The position numbers were made by a program, and so were the translations under genes. The notes below the pieces were generated by a model. The model worked only from the letters and a program-made list of their open reading frames with translations. It was not told the origin of the DNA and ran no database searches. From contig NC_060257.1 of assembly GCF_921293095.1 (NCBI RefSeq), positions 57,696,968 to 57,760,967 of the forward strand: a DNA stretch of 64,000 nt, read 5' to 3'. Source of the stretch: Ischnura elegans. Taxonomy: Eukaryota > Arthropoda > Insecta > Odonata > Coenagrionidae. Of the stretch, positions 33,029 through 46,600 are shown one piece after another (the stretch's first letter is position 1; each line of letters begins with the position of its first letter).

Positions 33029-36000
33029 ATTTTCACATTTCACAATAGTCACTTGATGACTACCCAAGCTTCTATTACAATATGGTCTTTGCAACGATTA
33101 CGAAAACATCATGCAACGTAACCCACATACTGACAATTCCATAAGTTTTGAACTGTTTTGAACGTTGTCAACATTCACCACATACACGCTTAGGAACCAA
33201 TTGCCAATTGAGATCAACACCGGTGAAGATCGCGCCAAAAAGTCTATAGAGCGCACCACGGTAGTTGAGATAAAACAAAAAACAATCGTATAATACCTGA
33301 TAAACCTCGAAATTCAAATACATATATATTGTGGACCAAATGTAAAAGTACGCTGGTTTATGATATTTTGTGGTAGCATTGCCGATTTTAGCTAACTAAG
33401 ATTACAATTCATATATTTGTTTTTAATATTACCCCAAAAATGTCGAATGTCTACAATATAACAATTTATTGCAATACTAAGGAATTAGGCAGCAAGTTAG
33501 CCGAAGCCGAGTGATCAACACAGGGAAAAATGGCGCAAAGCCCACTTCGAAGATAAAATAAGCATAAAAAATACAATGTTTTTTTTCAGAATTTCTTAGC
33601 GAGAAACCATCTCCTTCACCCTTGAGGATATTGTTTTTATACGTTTTTAAAGCACGTTTCGCTTGAAATCAAGACGCTAATCCTCTTCTCAATGGCTCAT
33701 TAGTACTTAAATCCAAGGGTTAGGAAATCTTCCTTCTCTTGCATTCTCCTTGCACTGCGAATAATTTTGTTTTGCTGTATAGAATACCACGATTCCAAAG
33801 TGTTCTATTTATCTACGTTCAGTCTTTGTAAAACATTGTTAACTTACACGCTGATAACATTTTTTTGCGGCCGAAGTCCAAATAGAAGAGAGTAGATATT
33901 ACTTATCCTTTCGAAATCCATGTTCATAACCTCCTGAATGACGATATCTGGGTGCAGGATAGTCAGGTTATGTGCCAAATAAACCGTATGGTGATGGGTA
34001 TCTAAATTTGTAAATATTTTGATTCAATATTTTCAGCCCCCTTTTGTAATTTTCATTCGCACTTTTTTATATCTTATCTAGGTTTCTGAGAAACTGACTT
34101 ATTATAGTAAGCTGGGATATATTACAATAATTATTTAATAACTGAAGAACATTCATTTTTTTCTGAATTTATAAGTGCATGTCGCAAACATGTGACGATA
34201 TTAAACACAAGGATGCTCTTTGCAATTCCTGACGGACAAGAATCATTAATTGGACATTTATTTTGAATAAAAGGGGGGCGTAATTTCAATGCTGGAATTG
34301 GGTACTTGTTGGAAAATTTATTCTTTATTTTTACTCTTAGGGTGCAAATACACGCATATTTCTTCGTATGTGTGTTAAAAAGTACTTATTCCTAATGGTC
34401 CAGAAGTCATTTTGAATTATATCACAGAGTAAGATGATATGATTACTTACTCTATGATTATATACAATCATATCATTATGTACAGCCATATCAAGCATGG
34501 AACGGTTTGAATTATTGAATATTCCTTGATTAAAGGTAGCTGCATAATTTAATTTTTTGCATAGTATAAATTAAGTATTACTGCCGAAACAGTGATAACA
34601 ATTGCTCATTGTATCGTGAAAATTATATTACGAAGTTTATTACTTCGAAGATAGTGTTTTGTTTTATCCGACGGTGCCATCAACTGAATATTTAGCGTTA
34701 GGATGCGCATTAGTGGCTACAGTTATGCTATTTTCGTTCGCAAAGTATACTAATATATTTCTTGTTTTCTTAGATGAAAGATTCGGTTGAAAGCTGAATA
34801 AATGATGTCAAATTACTTTCTTTATATATGGTCTGAATAAAGTATTCTGTGTCACGTGAGTATTTTTCGAGGTATATATGTGTTTATATATTATTAATGC
34901 CTGTTTATATATTATAATTATTAAAAACTAAGATTAAAACATGATTCCATTGATCTGAAATAAACCTTTCGCATATGTTTTTTCTTAAGTATAGACTGTA
35001 CTGTTTTAGTGACAGAATACCTCACTATTTTTACTATTAAGGAGTTTATTTTTTTTAATGAATCGAAAATAAATGCTTAGAAAAAAAATCCATAACCTAA
35101 GTTACTTACCAAATGGTTTTATTATCGTCGCGATCGTAAACTTTTCAGAAACTCAAAAAAAAACTTTGGACACTACATTTTCTTTGTGTTTTTTCGTACA
35201 AGTTATGAGCAATTACTTTATTTTCGAATCCCAGCTCATTGATACTCGTAAACTCTTTTTTTGGGCTGGAAGCGTTGCTAAATTTCAGAGATTAGTATGT
35301 ATTTTTAAATTTTCAAGATGTGAATATGCTATAAAACTTTCAGGGCACATATCTGCCACATCATAGGACTTCATGGCTTACAATTAGTGAAGGCAGTCGT
35401 CGAAGGACTAGTAGAAGAGAAGAGGGAGGACTTAAACGAAGCACATGGATGAGGTGATGAAGGATTTGAAAGAACAGTTATGTAATTGTAGAAAAAAAGT
35501 TGCTGGTGAGATAATTTAGAGGGAGAGCTGCAAGCAGTATTACGGATTGTTGATTGCTGAACATTATATTAATGTAATATATAACTAAAAAAGGGACATT
35601 TCCTTTTCAAATACTTGCATGAAATGCGAGGTTATCATCTCCTATGTACAGTATATATTTCTTATAATAAACGTATGTTGTAGACCTAGAGCAGTAATGT
35701 ATATTATTTCTTTTCAAAGTTTCCAAACTATCCATAGTTAAATTTCTAAGTTCTGTTATGAAGTTTCAGCCGTTAGAAAAAACGACAACAATAGCCTGCG
35801 CGCAAAGAGAAAACGGTCAGTTTTCAAACGCCTACAATTTGGATATGTCTTCATTTTGAACTGATTTCATAGAATTTTAACTAATTAGTTAGTTAATATT
35901 TTAAAATTGCACTGGAATATTTTACAATTGCTTACAAATGACATGATTTTGACAACACTTTTTTACGGCCAAGAAATGTGCTACAAGAACTAATGTTAGG

Positions 36001-36142
36001 ATGATGAAGTCTATCCTGAAGATGACAAATTAACTTGTCAAAGCGTTGATCAAGAAATTAATGCAGTGCTTTCCCCCTGATTAGAACTAATTGGGATCGA
36101 ATCTTATTCGGATTGCCTAATTCTATGGATTAGCTGAGATAA
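33029..36142. other. Intergenic sequence between the two divergent genes
   Basis: Holds the promoter and 5' UTR of the zinc-finger locus in its left part, without a recognisable TATA box or initiator. The rest is AT-rich, with no domain-bearing frame and no repeat ends that I can pair. Confidence 0.4.
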
Positions 36143-36272
36143 TACGGTGATATCCTATTATTTTTATTGCCTAAATCGAAATATTATTACTCCTGGTGTA
36201 CGTATATCACGCTTTTAGATTTTTAAATGACGATATCTATTTTTCCCCAATAAATGACAAGTGAAAATTTTC
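36143..36272 (-). mobile_element. Family A fragment, reverse orientation
   Basis: CCTATTATTTTTATTGCCTA, ATTATTACTCCTGG and GATATCTATTTTT repeat the right 130 bp of family A, inverted. The terminal GGGTGGTTT is damaged and the rest of the element is missing. Confidence 0.7.
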
Positions 36273-36786
36273 ATTTAAGTAAGATAGAGATTGAAAATGA
36301 TTGAAGACATAAGAAACAACAACAAGAAGGCAATGAAGTTGACCATTTCATGACAATCATGGTTTTAGAAATGAAAAAAATATCCCCAAAGTTAATTGCG
36401 AAGGCACAAGGTAGCAGGAGTAAACCGTCGCCCTTTTCTACTATGCTCCAAGCCAACCTCTCGAAAGGCAAACAGCTACTGAAATGCGTGCTCAAAGAAA
36501 TGATGTCGGCCCGCTGCCGTCTTGCAACCGGGACGCCCCTAGGAGGATGTAATAATTACAACCTCCTCGTAACCCCCTTAAATTTGATGCTTATTCCGCC
36601 CCTGACCATACCTCGTTACATTTACAAGGTTATCATAAAAGAATGGCGCGGTTTTGAACACGGTTTAAATGGAGACCGAATCACTTACAACTTATGTCAA
36701 TTTCATTTTTCGAATTTGCCGTTTCAAAAATTTTTTTCGTAATTAACAAATTTCATTACGTGCGTCCTTAGACGCTCTACAAGAGC

Positions 36787-37172
36787 GAAACCCGGCGTCG
36801 ACTTTAGCCTGCTCTTAACGAAAGGCGCCAAGGGGACCACGGCTTAACGTCCCGTCCGACGGACGTAGTGTTGCGCTTGAAATGTCCTGCACACAACATT
36901 CAAGCATGGATTCAAATGTATAACCAGAATAATTAATTGGTATGAATAATATCGCTCTCTGACTAGTTATGGTATGGCATTTGGAGGAGGTGACCGAAAG
37001 CATAGGTAATTTGCGCCATGAAGGAAGGATAAGGAAGGGAGGGTGGAGAGAAACCCGGCGTCGACATTAGCCTGCTCATTGCGAAAGGCACCAAAGGAAC
37101 CACGGCTCAACGTCCAATACGACGGACGGAGTGTTGCGCATGAAGTGCCCACATCAAGGCACTCAAGCACGG
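36787..37172. repeat. Direct repeat, two units of about 122 bp
   Basis: Units 36787-36908 and 37050-37172 both begin AAACCCGGCGTCGAC and share GAAAGGC, ACCACGGCT, ACGGACG.AGTGTTGCGC and CACTCAAGC-like words. 141 unrelated bases separate them. Family unknown; more GC-rich than its surroundings. Confidence 0.7.
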
Positions 37173-37182
37173 ATCGGGCAGC

Positions 37183-37449
37183 CAGTGGCGTAGCCAGGGG
37201 GGTCCAGGGTGTCCGCACCCCCCCCCCCCATTCCGAAATATAGGAACTCAATTATTTTCCTTCATTAAAAAATAATGAAAAATCATGAATTTACAGAAGA
37301 TTTCTTTGATAAATGAACTTTTTTCTATTATGAAAAGTGTTAAAAATTAGTTTAAAACCCATTACTTAGTACCCTGTTTTTTAAAAAATTTTACCCCCTG
37401 GTTTTGTCCCCCCCCCCTTCCCCGGAAAGAAATTCCAGGCTACGCCACG
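37183..37449. mobile_element. CAGTGGCGTAGCC-type MITE
   Basis: Begins CAGTGGCGTAGCCAGGGGGG and ends with CCAGGCTACGCCAC. C- and G-tracts lie just inside the ends. Non-coding. Confidence 0.7.
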
Positions 37450-37589
37450 GCGGACAGCCAACGAAAAATCTAGCCTACCCTTCCCTCTTCCTATGGATTA
37501 TTGGAACCATAACATTTTTTTTTCTAGCAGTATGTTTTGTGTGTTCTGCCTTTATTGGCAGACTACCTTAATGAGTAGTTGGCAACTTT

Positions 37590-37755
37590 TGCCTTTGCAT
37601 GAATGTGCTAGTCTAATTTGTTATTATGCGTAAAGCTTTTTGACCTTGTTGTGCGTATATAGGAATTCTGCTGATGCTGCATGCTGGTGATTGATCATCT
37701 CCTGTCAAAAACCCTAGAGGTGGCTCGTTGGGTAATATGTAGATGTAGATATGCT
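37590..37755 (+). mobile_element. LINE 3' UTR fragment
   Basis: GCTGCATGCTGGTGATTGAT, CCTAGAGGTGGCTCG and the GTAGATGTAGAT tail match the 3' end of the LINE at 63215-63865. Confidence 0.65.
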
Positions 37756-38146
37756 GTACGGGTAAACCATGTTCACCCCAACTAACCAATTAACAATTCA
37801 ATTATTATTTGGCGCATTTGTCTGTGCTGTGGGTACAATGTCATGTTTGTTTAGGCAGAAACTTCGAATTAACCATTTGGACATGACTCAGAAAAACAAT
37901 TATTTTTAAAAACACAATCCATAAATGAAATATTTCACCATAATTACGTACTATTTTACCACGTTTTATTTATCTTTGCTCTGTGATACACATTTTTTCA
38001 GTTATTTTCATTTTTTAACCTATTTCAGCAATTTTCATAATCTTGCATAAATATTTTTTATTTCTTTTCCTTTTAATTGTATTTTGCACAAAATTGCAAC
38101 ATTATTGATATTCAAACTTTATGTTTCACGACCCCTTAATATATGT

Positions 38147-38206
38147 ATATATTTTTTTTAGATCACGATCAATTGACCCACATCTCGTGATCTAAAAAAA
38201 AATATA
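38147..38206. repeat. Short hairpin
   Basis: TTTTTTTTAGATCACGA pairs with TCGTGATCTAAAAAAAAA across a 16-base loop. About 22 paired bases; no flanking element recognised. Confidence 0.7.
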
Positions 38207-38653
38207 TGCATTATTGATATTGATATTATAGTATTGTACCGATTGAGGTAGGTTTTCATGGAGTACTAAAGGAGTAATCTGGGAGCCTCCCTTTCCTTCC
38301 AGCACTGCCTTCTTCAATTCACTGTAACGCCTAATCCCTTTCAATCTATCTAAAATCCTATTCTCCTACTTCCCCTCCCTCGTTTCCCTAACATTCTACC
38401 CCCTAACACCATTCAACATCCCCTCCCCGCTAAGTACTCCCTCCATCCATACCTTCTGTCTCCTCCGCATCTCATCTAAAAGCTGTCGCTCCTCACCCAC
38501 CATGTCCAGCACTTCGTCGTTCCTCCTCCTCTCCGTCAATTTCACCTTCTCCATTCTTCTTTATACCCACATCTCGAATGCCTCCAATTTTCTCTCGTCC
38601 TCCTTCCTTTATTGTCCACGTTTCCGCACCGTAGAGAGCTACACTCCAGATCC

Positions 38654-38813
38654 GTGGCGGATGCAGAATAGGGACAAGGGGGGGGTTCTAAGTGGTGTTT
38701 AACCTACCAGCAGAGGTGGGGGTCCGAAAAAATTACAATTCTATCTAGTGTAAATTGGATACCCAAGGGGGGGGTATAGCCCCCTTAGCCGCCCCTCCCT
38801 ATAGATCCGCCAC
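38654..38813. mobile_element. GTGGCGGAT-type MITE, first
   Basis: GTGGCGGATGCAGAATAGGG at the left and CCCTATAGATCCGCCAC at the right are inverted. 160 bp, G/C-tracts inside both ends. Confidence 0.7.
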
Positions 38814-38885
38814 TACTTTTGAGAGAATCGTTATGTAAGAGTTTAAAGAAAAGGGAAAAGGTTAGTGAAGAGTTTGATCTTGAGT

Positions 38886-39146
38886 CAGTAGCGGATACAG
38901 AAAACACTCACGGAGGGGGGTCGCAAAAGATATTTTGAGCAACCTATAATTTTATCGTAATGAAAAATAATCAAGTTATATGCAAAGTTGAAGAAAGTTT
39001 ATTTAAAACTGATTATGCAAATATACAAGACAATGCCATCTTATGACATAAAAAAGTTACAATTGTGGTTCTGCAATGTTCGGCAATGAAGGCGGCACCG
39101 CAAGGGGCGCGCGCGCCCCCTGCGCCCCCATATATATCCGCCACTG
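38886..39146. mobile_element. GTGGCGGAT-type MITE, second
   Basis: CAGTAGCGGATACAG at the left and TATATCCGCCACTG at the right. It lies exactly between two inverted copies of a 68-base LINE segment. Confidence 0.7.
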
Positions 39147-39379
39147 TCTGGAGTCCAGGTCAAACTCTTCACTAACCTTTTCTTTAAACTCATACACAAC
39201 GATACTCTCAGAAGCTCTTTCCTGTTCATGAACGCCTCCTTTGCAAATGCAATTTGCTTCCTGATGTCCTTAATTGACCTTTAAAAAAATAAAAGAAGGA
39301 AAGGCATAGGAAAAGAAGGTAACTGATAAAAGAGTAACTTGAATAGGTAGTGTGAATGTGGTTGGAAATGGTGGATCAC

Positions 39380-39636
39380 AATTTCAAATGCCCGTTATGG
39401 CATTTTTACACGATATATTAACGTATACGAGTTAATTTACGTTTGCGTGAATGATTTCTGTGGACCGGAACGGAACATGCACGAATGCATGAACCAAATT
39501 AGAACAGGTTCTATTTTCTGTGCATGCGTTCGCACAAGTTGGGTGGTTACACGGTGCATTTTGGCGTTCATTCTCGCGTTCATACATTTAGACATTAACC
39601 CGTACGTGTTAATCTACCGTGTAAATAGGCCTTAAT
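39380..39636. mobile_element. Family L PIF/Harbinger-like MITE, copy 1
   Basis: Internal words ACGTATACGAGTTAATTTAC, GAATGCATGAACCAAATTAG, GTGGTTACACGGTGCATTTT and the end CGTGTAAATAGGCCTTAATA match copy 2 at 62958-63183 in inverse order and strand. Confidence 0.65.
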
Positions 39637-40399
39637 ATAGGTATTATTGATTGTCCCGAGCCTGGACTTAAAATTGCAAACCAACTTCGAAATGAATTTT
39701 TTACGGTTGGGAGCTTATGGGCGGAAAGGATATCGGAAATTTTGGTCGATTGGTAAAGGTTCGGGAGAATACGAAGTGATTTATTTTGGAATATTTCTAG
39801 TTTTTTTCTGATTGATCTATCGCGAGAAAAACTTCCGCCGTCGTTCGGGAGAGTAGGTCATGATAACCCTGCATTTGTGAAATTCGTCACGTGCTTCGCT
39901 CCTGAAAAGAAAACACAATAGATGAGCCAGACATCCGGAGGAGACCTGTCCGTCTAGCCAACGTCTATCCCTGCTGCCGTGGAATTATTAGCAGACGAGA
40001 GTACATCGGCACACTTTTTCTTGTTGTCCAACCCTAGCGGAGAAACCAAAAATAGCCGTGCCAGAGAAAATATTTTCGCGTCGGTCTCCTTCCTCGTGAG
40101 CAAAAAAATATCGTCTCGTCGATGAAAGGAAACGTTTAAAATTCTCTCTTGGGACAAGGAGTCCGGTGTTCCTTATTTATGACGATCCGATGAAAGACTC
40201 TCTCAAGTCTTTCAGCGAAGAGCAATCCCAGTTAATAAGATTCCTGTGTCATTCGGGGTGACTTGAGGTCATTAAAAATATATCGCAACAATGTTGACGC
40301 AATTACGGTCAGCTTTGTGCGTTACTCCCTCCACTCGTACGACCAGCGTGATGTTGCGGGCGAGATTAATATAGTTGCGCATTTAACCCCTCTTGTCTT

Positions 40400-40580
40400 C
40401 TCGAGTTTAAAATAAAAGAGAATCGACGGGGCGGAGAAATAGCCGCGCGCGGAACGCAGCGCTGGCAATAGCTGAAAGATCCTTCTCTAGTCTCCCGCCC
40501 GCGTTTCTGTGTGTCGGAAGCATCGCTAACACGCCGTGAGGATACGTTACTCCCGTGGTGCGATTATTTTGGCGTCAAAG
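40400..40580 (+). promoter_or_regulatory. Probable promoter and 5' UTR of the GLYAT-like gene
   Basis: A locally GC- and CpG-rich stretch (GGGGCGG and CCGCGCGCGG around 40428-40460) stands out from AT-rich surroundings and ends just before the start ATG. An A/T-rich ATAAAAG near 40413 could serve as a weak TATA-like site. No transcription start can be fixed from sequence alone. Confidence 0.35.
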
Positions 40581-40673
40581 ATGGAAACGGAGACTAACTG
40601 GAAGGAAGTTGACCCGGAAGACATTCCTCTGGTCCTGGAGGAAATGGCCAAGGGTGGAAAGGATTCTGTCTTT
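40581..40673 (+). CDS. GLYAT-like exon 1 (start)
   Basis: 31 codons from ATG at 40581 (context AAG ATG G) to a GTGAGT donor at 40674, phase 0. It reads METETNWKEV and then DIPLVLEEMAKGG, a charged helix like the start of insect FR47 proteins. An in-frame ATG 45 bases upstream exists, but the added residues look non-coding, so the start at 40581 is preferred. Confidence 0.75.
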
Positions 40674-43600
40674 GTGAGTTATTTCCCTGGAAACCAACCC
40701 CCAAATCTTCGTGGTCGTAGCACGTGTAGTGTTTCTTCGTGTGACCAAATGTTGAATTATAAAAGTTAGTCGTGACATATAAGTGTTTTTGTTTCTTGTG
40801 CTACGAATTTTTCGTCAACTGTGAATGGATACGGTACTGGCAGTGATTTTAGTAAATTTCCTACATGTCTTTAATTAACGAAAACAGCATAATTTTCTTT
40901 AGCAATGATTTTTGGAACTTGTGCGATTATTATAAATTTATTATAGGCCGTTTCTTCATTATGTCCATTCTCATGTCAAAACATGGAGACGTTATTGATA
41001 AAATAGTGTTTAAAGTGAAGCTATCGTTTTCCGAACGTCAAAAACCGTACCTAACTTTTTCATAGAAATATAGGTAAAAATATTGTCAATATGAGCTTCG
41101 TCTCTTCTTCAAGTCAGCTTCTAATGATATTAAGGAAAAATAAGTTCACTTTTATTTTCAGTTTATTTCTTCATTATCGTTTGCGCGTATACCTAGATAC
41201 AGCACTTCGAACTCCGGTATCTAAACTATATTCAAGGCTTGATCTCTATCATTATTGTAGTGCACTCTGAGTCAAACTAACCATTTTCTGTGCTCAACAA
41301 TAAACCATGCGAATGGGGAAAAAATTAACACTTTCCTATTAAAATCTGGAAAAAAATATATTTGTGTTCTATTTAAACTTTTTGTTTATACTTTGGAGTA
41401 AAAAATAATTGGTTTTTACATATGTTCTGTTTAATATTTGTTTTTATGTCATAAATAAATATTCATGATTCTAACCAGTAGTGGCGAATATAGATTATGT
41501 TTTAGGTGGGAAAATACCAATAATACAATAAATATTTTACATTAATTTTTGGTGGTAATTTTCAAAAAGTAAACCAAAATAAATAATTATTAGTATTATA
41601 TCTTGAAATACTATTGTTTTGAAAAATCCATCAACTTTGTATCACTATTTTCTCATGCGCATTATTTTTTTCTTTATTCAGATAAATTATTTTTTTCCAT
41701 TTCGGGGAGGGCTCCCTTGTCCCCTTCCTTACATTCCCCCATGGTAACTAGTATTAACTATATTTATTAAAATTTTTGTTTGTCTTGAGTTTGACGTGAC
41801 CTTTCCATTTCAATTAAAATTGCGATTTTTTTACCAGCTATCCGCCTAAAAACAATTCGTAAACAGTTGCGTTGTAATTCCTCAGTCGTGATATATGTCG
41901 TTACCCGCTAAAGCTATCGGTTTTCTATATGTATTCCATTCCAATTATTTTTCCCCCGTACCTCAATTAAATTTTTTTGTTCCAACCATAATTTGCTTTC
42001 TATGTGTTGGCAGGGTTATTCTTTAGGGTGTGCATTAGCATTAGCATTTTTTTGTCTATAAACATAAGATCGCAACTCCTTAGTTACTGAACTATCAACA
42101 ATTAATCTTGAGCTTAATTAAACGAGAGCTTTGAGCCAGTATCACCAATGAGATTGCACAACCTCACCCATTTTGCGATTGACTAGTTCAGACCATTATA
42201 ATCGAAAATTTTCGTCAAATCTCAATTAATATCTTTAAAAAATCCGGAATATTAAATAAAACGCCGAAAAAGTTGGATACCAAATAAAAACTGTTTTCAT
42301 GGTAACTCCAAAGTGAATCCAAAAAATGTTTGCATTACCTTAACTAAGGAGTTACGACCCCATGTTTATAGGGCAAAGATACTCAAAATTTTCTCTTTTA
42401 CCATTTCATGAGGTATTGCAGATTCCTCCTGAAGCACCCTGTATTTCATGTTCGCATCTCTTGATGCATGCCACTTTATTTTGATGGACCGTGTTTTTGA
42501 TGAGGTATTCTGCCTGAAAACAATCCGAAGCAGTCGCGGTGGCAACCATTTCAGTTTACTGCTGTTAATCTATTGGTGAAATCCTCTCGTAGTATTCGCA
42601 GAATTATCAGAATGCTTTTTAACTGTTTTGAAAGAGTGATCTTTTACGTTATCATTGCTTCGTAGATAACTTCCCCGCTTCAAACCTTTTCCTCCTATAT
42701 TTTCACCCTGGATGGATCGATTAACGAGAAGCTTGAGCTTAGAGACGAAGGTGTTAACCCGCTGAGAAATTAGAACTGATTAGAACCATGCGTCCTTGTT
42801 GCCAATTTGATGTCAGCGCGCACATTTTCGTACGTTAGTTTGAAATTGATCTCATTATTCTTGTATATATTAGCCTCGCAATTTTTTCGTATTTTCATCA
42901 ATGAAGGTGTCGGGTGCTAAATATCCGTATACACTTACCATTACATTTTTCGTCAAATACTGCTACGGGCGTACAAAATCGTTACACAGATGTTAAAAGC
43001 GTTATTCTGGGTGCCGCTAGAGATTCAGACGCTGCGAGATAGGCTTAGATTACTTGAGCAATCGAAAATAGATACCTTTAAGAGCGACACGGAGAACATA
43101 ATATTAGAGCCCCACTATATTTCCAGGTCCGACGGAAACGAGAAATAAAGAGAGATATTTTGCCGAACGGATAGATATGCGAATTCCATTTTCCCCCGAA
43201 CCATAAAGGACTTTAATAAATCCTAGGCGAAACTTAGTTTGAGCGTGTCCTTTTTATTTGTAAACGGCTGGTGTCCTAACAACCCCCCCACACACTAATT
43301 GAGGCGGCTTAGTATGTAGAAATACATCTGATTTTTGGAATTCATAACAATATCAGTAAACAGCATCAAGCACTCTTGACGTTTAACATCTTGTGGGTGT
43401 GAATGCTACACATTATCAGAGACGCACGCACTTACATCCCTAGTAGCACCAAAAGGATTATATCTAGATGTAATACGAATCATAGTATACACTGTATACA
43501 TATTATATCTGCATAAAAACATGCAAATGTCCTCTACCACGCAGATAATATCTAGATATTATTCATATTAAATCTGCTGCCATAATACGGATTTTACATA

Positions 43601-46600
43601 GATTAAATACGTATAACTCGTCGTAAATCTGTATATTACACATATCTTATACATGTCTGATGATCCCTGGTTATGCCGTAAGGATATTATTTGTATATTT
43701 TAAAGATTCTGGTATATCTCAAGGACCATGGGTCATCAGACATGTATAAAATATTTATAATATACAGATTTGCAAATCTGTGTACCGATGTATTGCGAAA
43801 TCTTAAAAATATACAGATACAATCCTTTTGGTGCTACTACGGATGTTTTGAGAGAAGGAGCCTAAGGAAAGTTTTAGAACATATACAAGAAAACGGAGTA
43901 TTTCGAGCATCTCTCTTCTTTCACGTGCCGAAATACTTAACTCACTTGATTTTACACCCCACCCACCTCCGATTACATTAGACTTCAAAGATGTTCACTG
44001 CATCATGAATGGGTCCTTCAGATGCATTGATCTCCTGGCATTCTTTTCACTCCGCATTCCAGCTCGCAAAACCCGCAATACTGAAGCTCTACACCAGCAC
44101 AATTTGCGTTTGTCAATATCCCATAGATCCCCTCTTTTACCGCTTACCTTTTATTTTCAATTCCATCTCAAATACTTATTCTTCTCTTGACCTCTTTGCT
44201 TCCCGCACCAATTTCAATAACCAATTGAAAAGACTTTCTTTTTAATACCCACCTTTTGTATGCATTGTATATGATGAAAATGATTGTTATTTATGAGATT
44301 ATTTTTATACTTTAAAAAAATTATATTTACATAATTTATTTTGTTTATAAAACCCAATACAAAGGCCTTAGTGCTGTTTTTGATGTTTAATAAATAAATA
44401 AATAAGACGATGGAATGAAGAACTTGACGGTGTCATAGAAGGCAAAGTATTGTGAGACCTGTCAAGTCACAGAGACGCAGATGGATGGGACATTTGATTA
44501 GAATATCAGAGGAGAGAGTGGTCAAAAGAGTTTCGGAGGGAAAATTGTTCAGTGGAAAAAGAAGAGTACGTCCACGCCTAAAATTACAAGTCGGAGGGGA
44601 AGCAGACCTGGCTAATTTGAGGGTTAGAAGATGGAGAAAGAAATCCATCATGAGTGAGGAATGGAGGAAGATTGTAATGGAGGCCAAAGCCGACAAAAGG
44701 CTGTAGCGCCGATGAAGAAGAAGAATGGTTCAGAAATTCATAACATGTTGACGTGTTAACATTTTCATGCTCGTTTGATATTATTTACTGTGAATATTAT
44801 TTTTCATGTTGATAAAGAGTTCGTGTCTCCAAAAAAATCAAACATGCCAGCGGAAATGCATACAGCAAAAAGTAGGTGGAATGTTTAGTTTTAAGAATTT
44901 ATAGGATTTGAGGATTTAAAGAGATTATTCAATGCTCCGGGTAAACATCCCTGAAAGCAGAAAATACATGAAGTACTCGACATTTTGAATAGTTTTTAAA
45001 TAACACCAAAATGAAAACGTTCTACATGCTCTGCTCTAACAAGTTACTGTGACGTTTTTACTTGAGGGTTTCGCAGTTCAGGTCAGTTCCAAGTGGCAAA
45101 AGTATATTTACCTACCTACATGAAATTGTGAATTTATATTAAGTAAAAAAACTAAAATACGTAATATTAGATGTATTATAAAGATTATATATAATTAATA
45201 ACATACATTTATGTGCTACTTATTGTTGAAAAATCAACAATGGATTTTTCTCATCGTCCTCTTTTTCTGTCGCAACCTAAAATTCCAGATGTCGAAAGGG
45301 TGAAAGAATATTTGCTTTTAAGGTCATCTCTCCCTCTCAGCATAACACGTATTCCAATTTCCACCCCTTCACCCTTTCCCATTCAAAGGGGGTAGTAGGA
45401 TTGAAGCCTTGTAGTCGAAAAGGGTCGGTCGCGAAGCACTTCAAGTGTCCCTTAAAAGCATACATCAATATAACCTACTGAAAGTAGGTTCGAAGATTTT
45501 CGCGGTGTTGATCACATGATTTTTGCATTATCTTCGGATTCTCATTGCATCCGTTAGCTTCTGTTGACAACGTTTTTCGCTGACATTGCAGTCATCGTCT
45601 TCAGGTCGAAAGTGATTTAACGCATTTCAAACTCATTGAGCACACCGGAGGCGCCTACAATAAAGTCGTACCGGTGGGTTTTTGAGACAACCCAACCAGT
45701 CAGTTTACAGAAATTGAAATTTAACCGGCGCATATCGGCTGCTCCTAGCCGCAAAGTAGTATCTAAAAAAATCATTCCATTCAGGCGTATCTTGAGTTTC
45801 TAGTCCGAAATATCGTATGGGTAAAAGGGTCTAGCCGGTTGAGATGGTGAAAAGTGCACCCAGATGTTTTGAACAATAAAAAATGTACACTTGAAGTACA
45901 TGAAAAATTATGTGTTTCCCCAAAGTTTCAGGCCTTAACAATGTAAGTTAACCCCGAAAAATCGAAACACGATTTTTCGTTTTTTGACCATATCTCCAGT
46001 TACTATTTTTGCAAAATCTTTTTCTTAATTTTAAAATGTATATACTATTACGTTCTACCATTCTGATTTTTTTTTTTCAAAAAAGTTTGACCGATAACTA
46101 AACTTCTGCATAAGTTTGAAATTTTCAAAATCAAATGAAAAATTTTAGGAAGCAATAAACTCGACGAAAAATATATATGGTGTTACCCCTACATCAATGT
46201 ATAATCCTAATTTTTCAGATTTTTAAAATTGATGGAACACTGTCAAAAACACGAATAACTGCTTCGCGCCATTTGCATCTGTTTTCCAGGAGGATATTTG
46301 ATTTGATTGTTGAGACCAACGATTGTTGATCAGTTTTTGATATTATTGATTAAGAATAAATTTCAGCTTAAACAATGGCTATCACATTTAGATTAATCGT
46401 AATTATTGGTTATAACCATACTGTTAAGCTTTAAGTTCGTCTACAAGCTTCGAGAAATACAACGTCTACAGAAAATGATTTTTTTCATATCTCTTGACTT
46501 TAAGTAACCATGAAGTTATCTCCAGCATCTGTTTCCCCAAAGTTTCAGGCCTTAACAATGGAAATTAACCCCCAAAAAATTTAAAAACGATATTTCGTTT

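Larger units (their letters stand above)
38262..39295 (-). pseudogene. RTE-like LINE C-terminal region, split by two MITEs
   Basis: From 39295 downwards the minus strand reads IRKQIAFAKEAFMNRKELL and LKKRLVKSL. After MITE sequence it resumes with VALYGAETWT, LEAFEMW and further LINE-typical text (NDEVLDMVGEERQLLDEMRR), then decays. Frames shift several times. A piece of the LKKRLVKSL region is also present in inverted form at 38817-38884, on the far side of the MITE. Confidence 0.65.

Noticed and set aside
36350-36742. 130-codon plus-strand frame
   Set aside because: No recognisable domain, no upstream coding context; sits between an A fragment and a direct repeat. Left uncalled, though not excluded.
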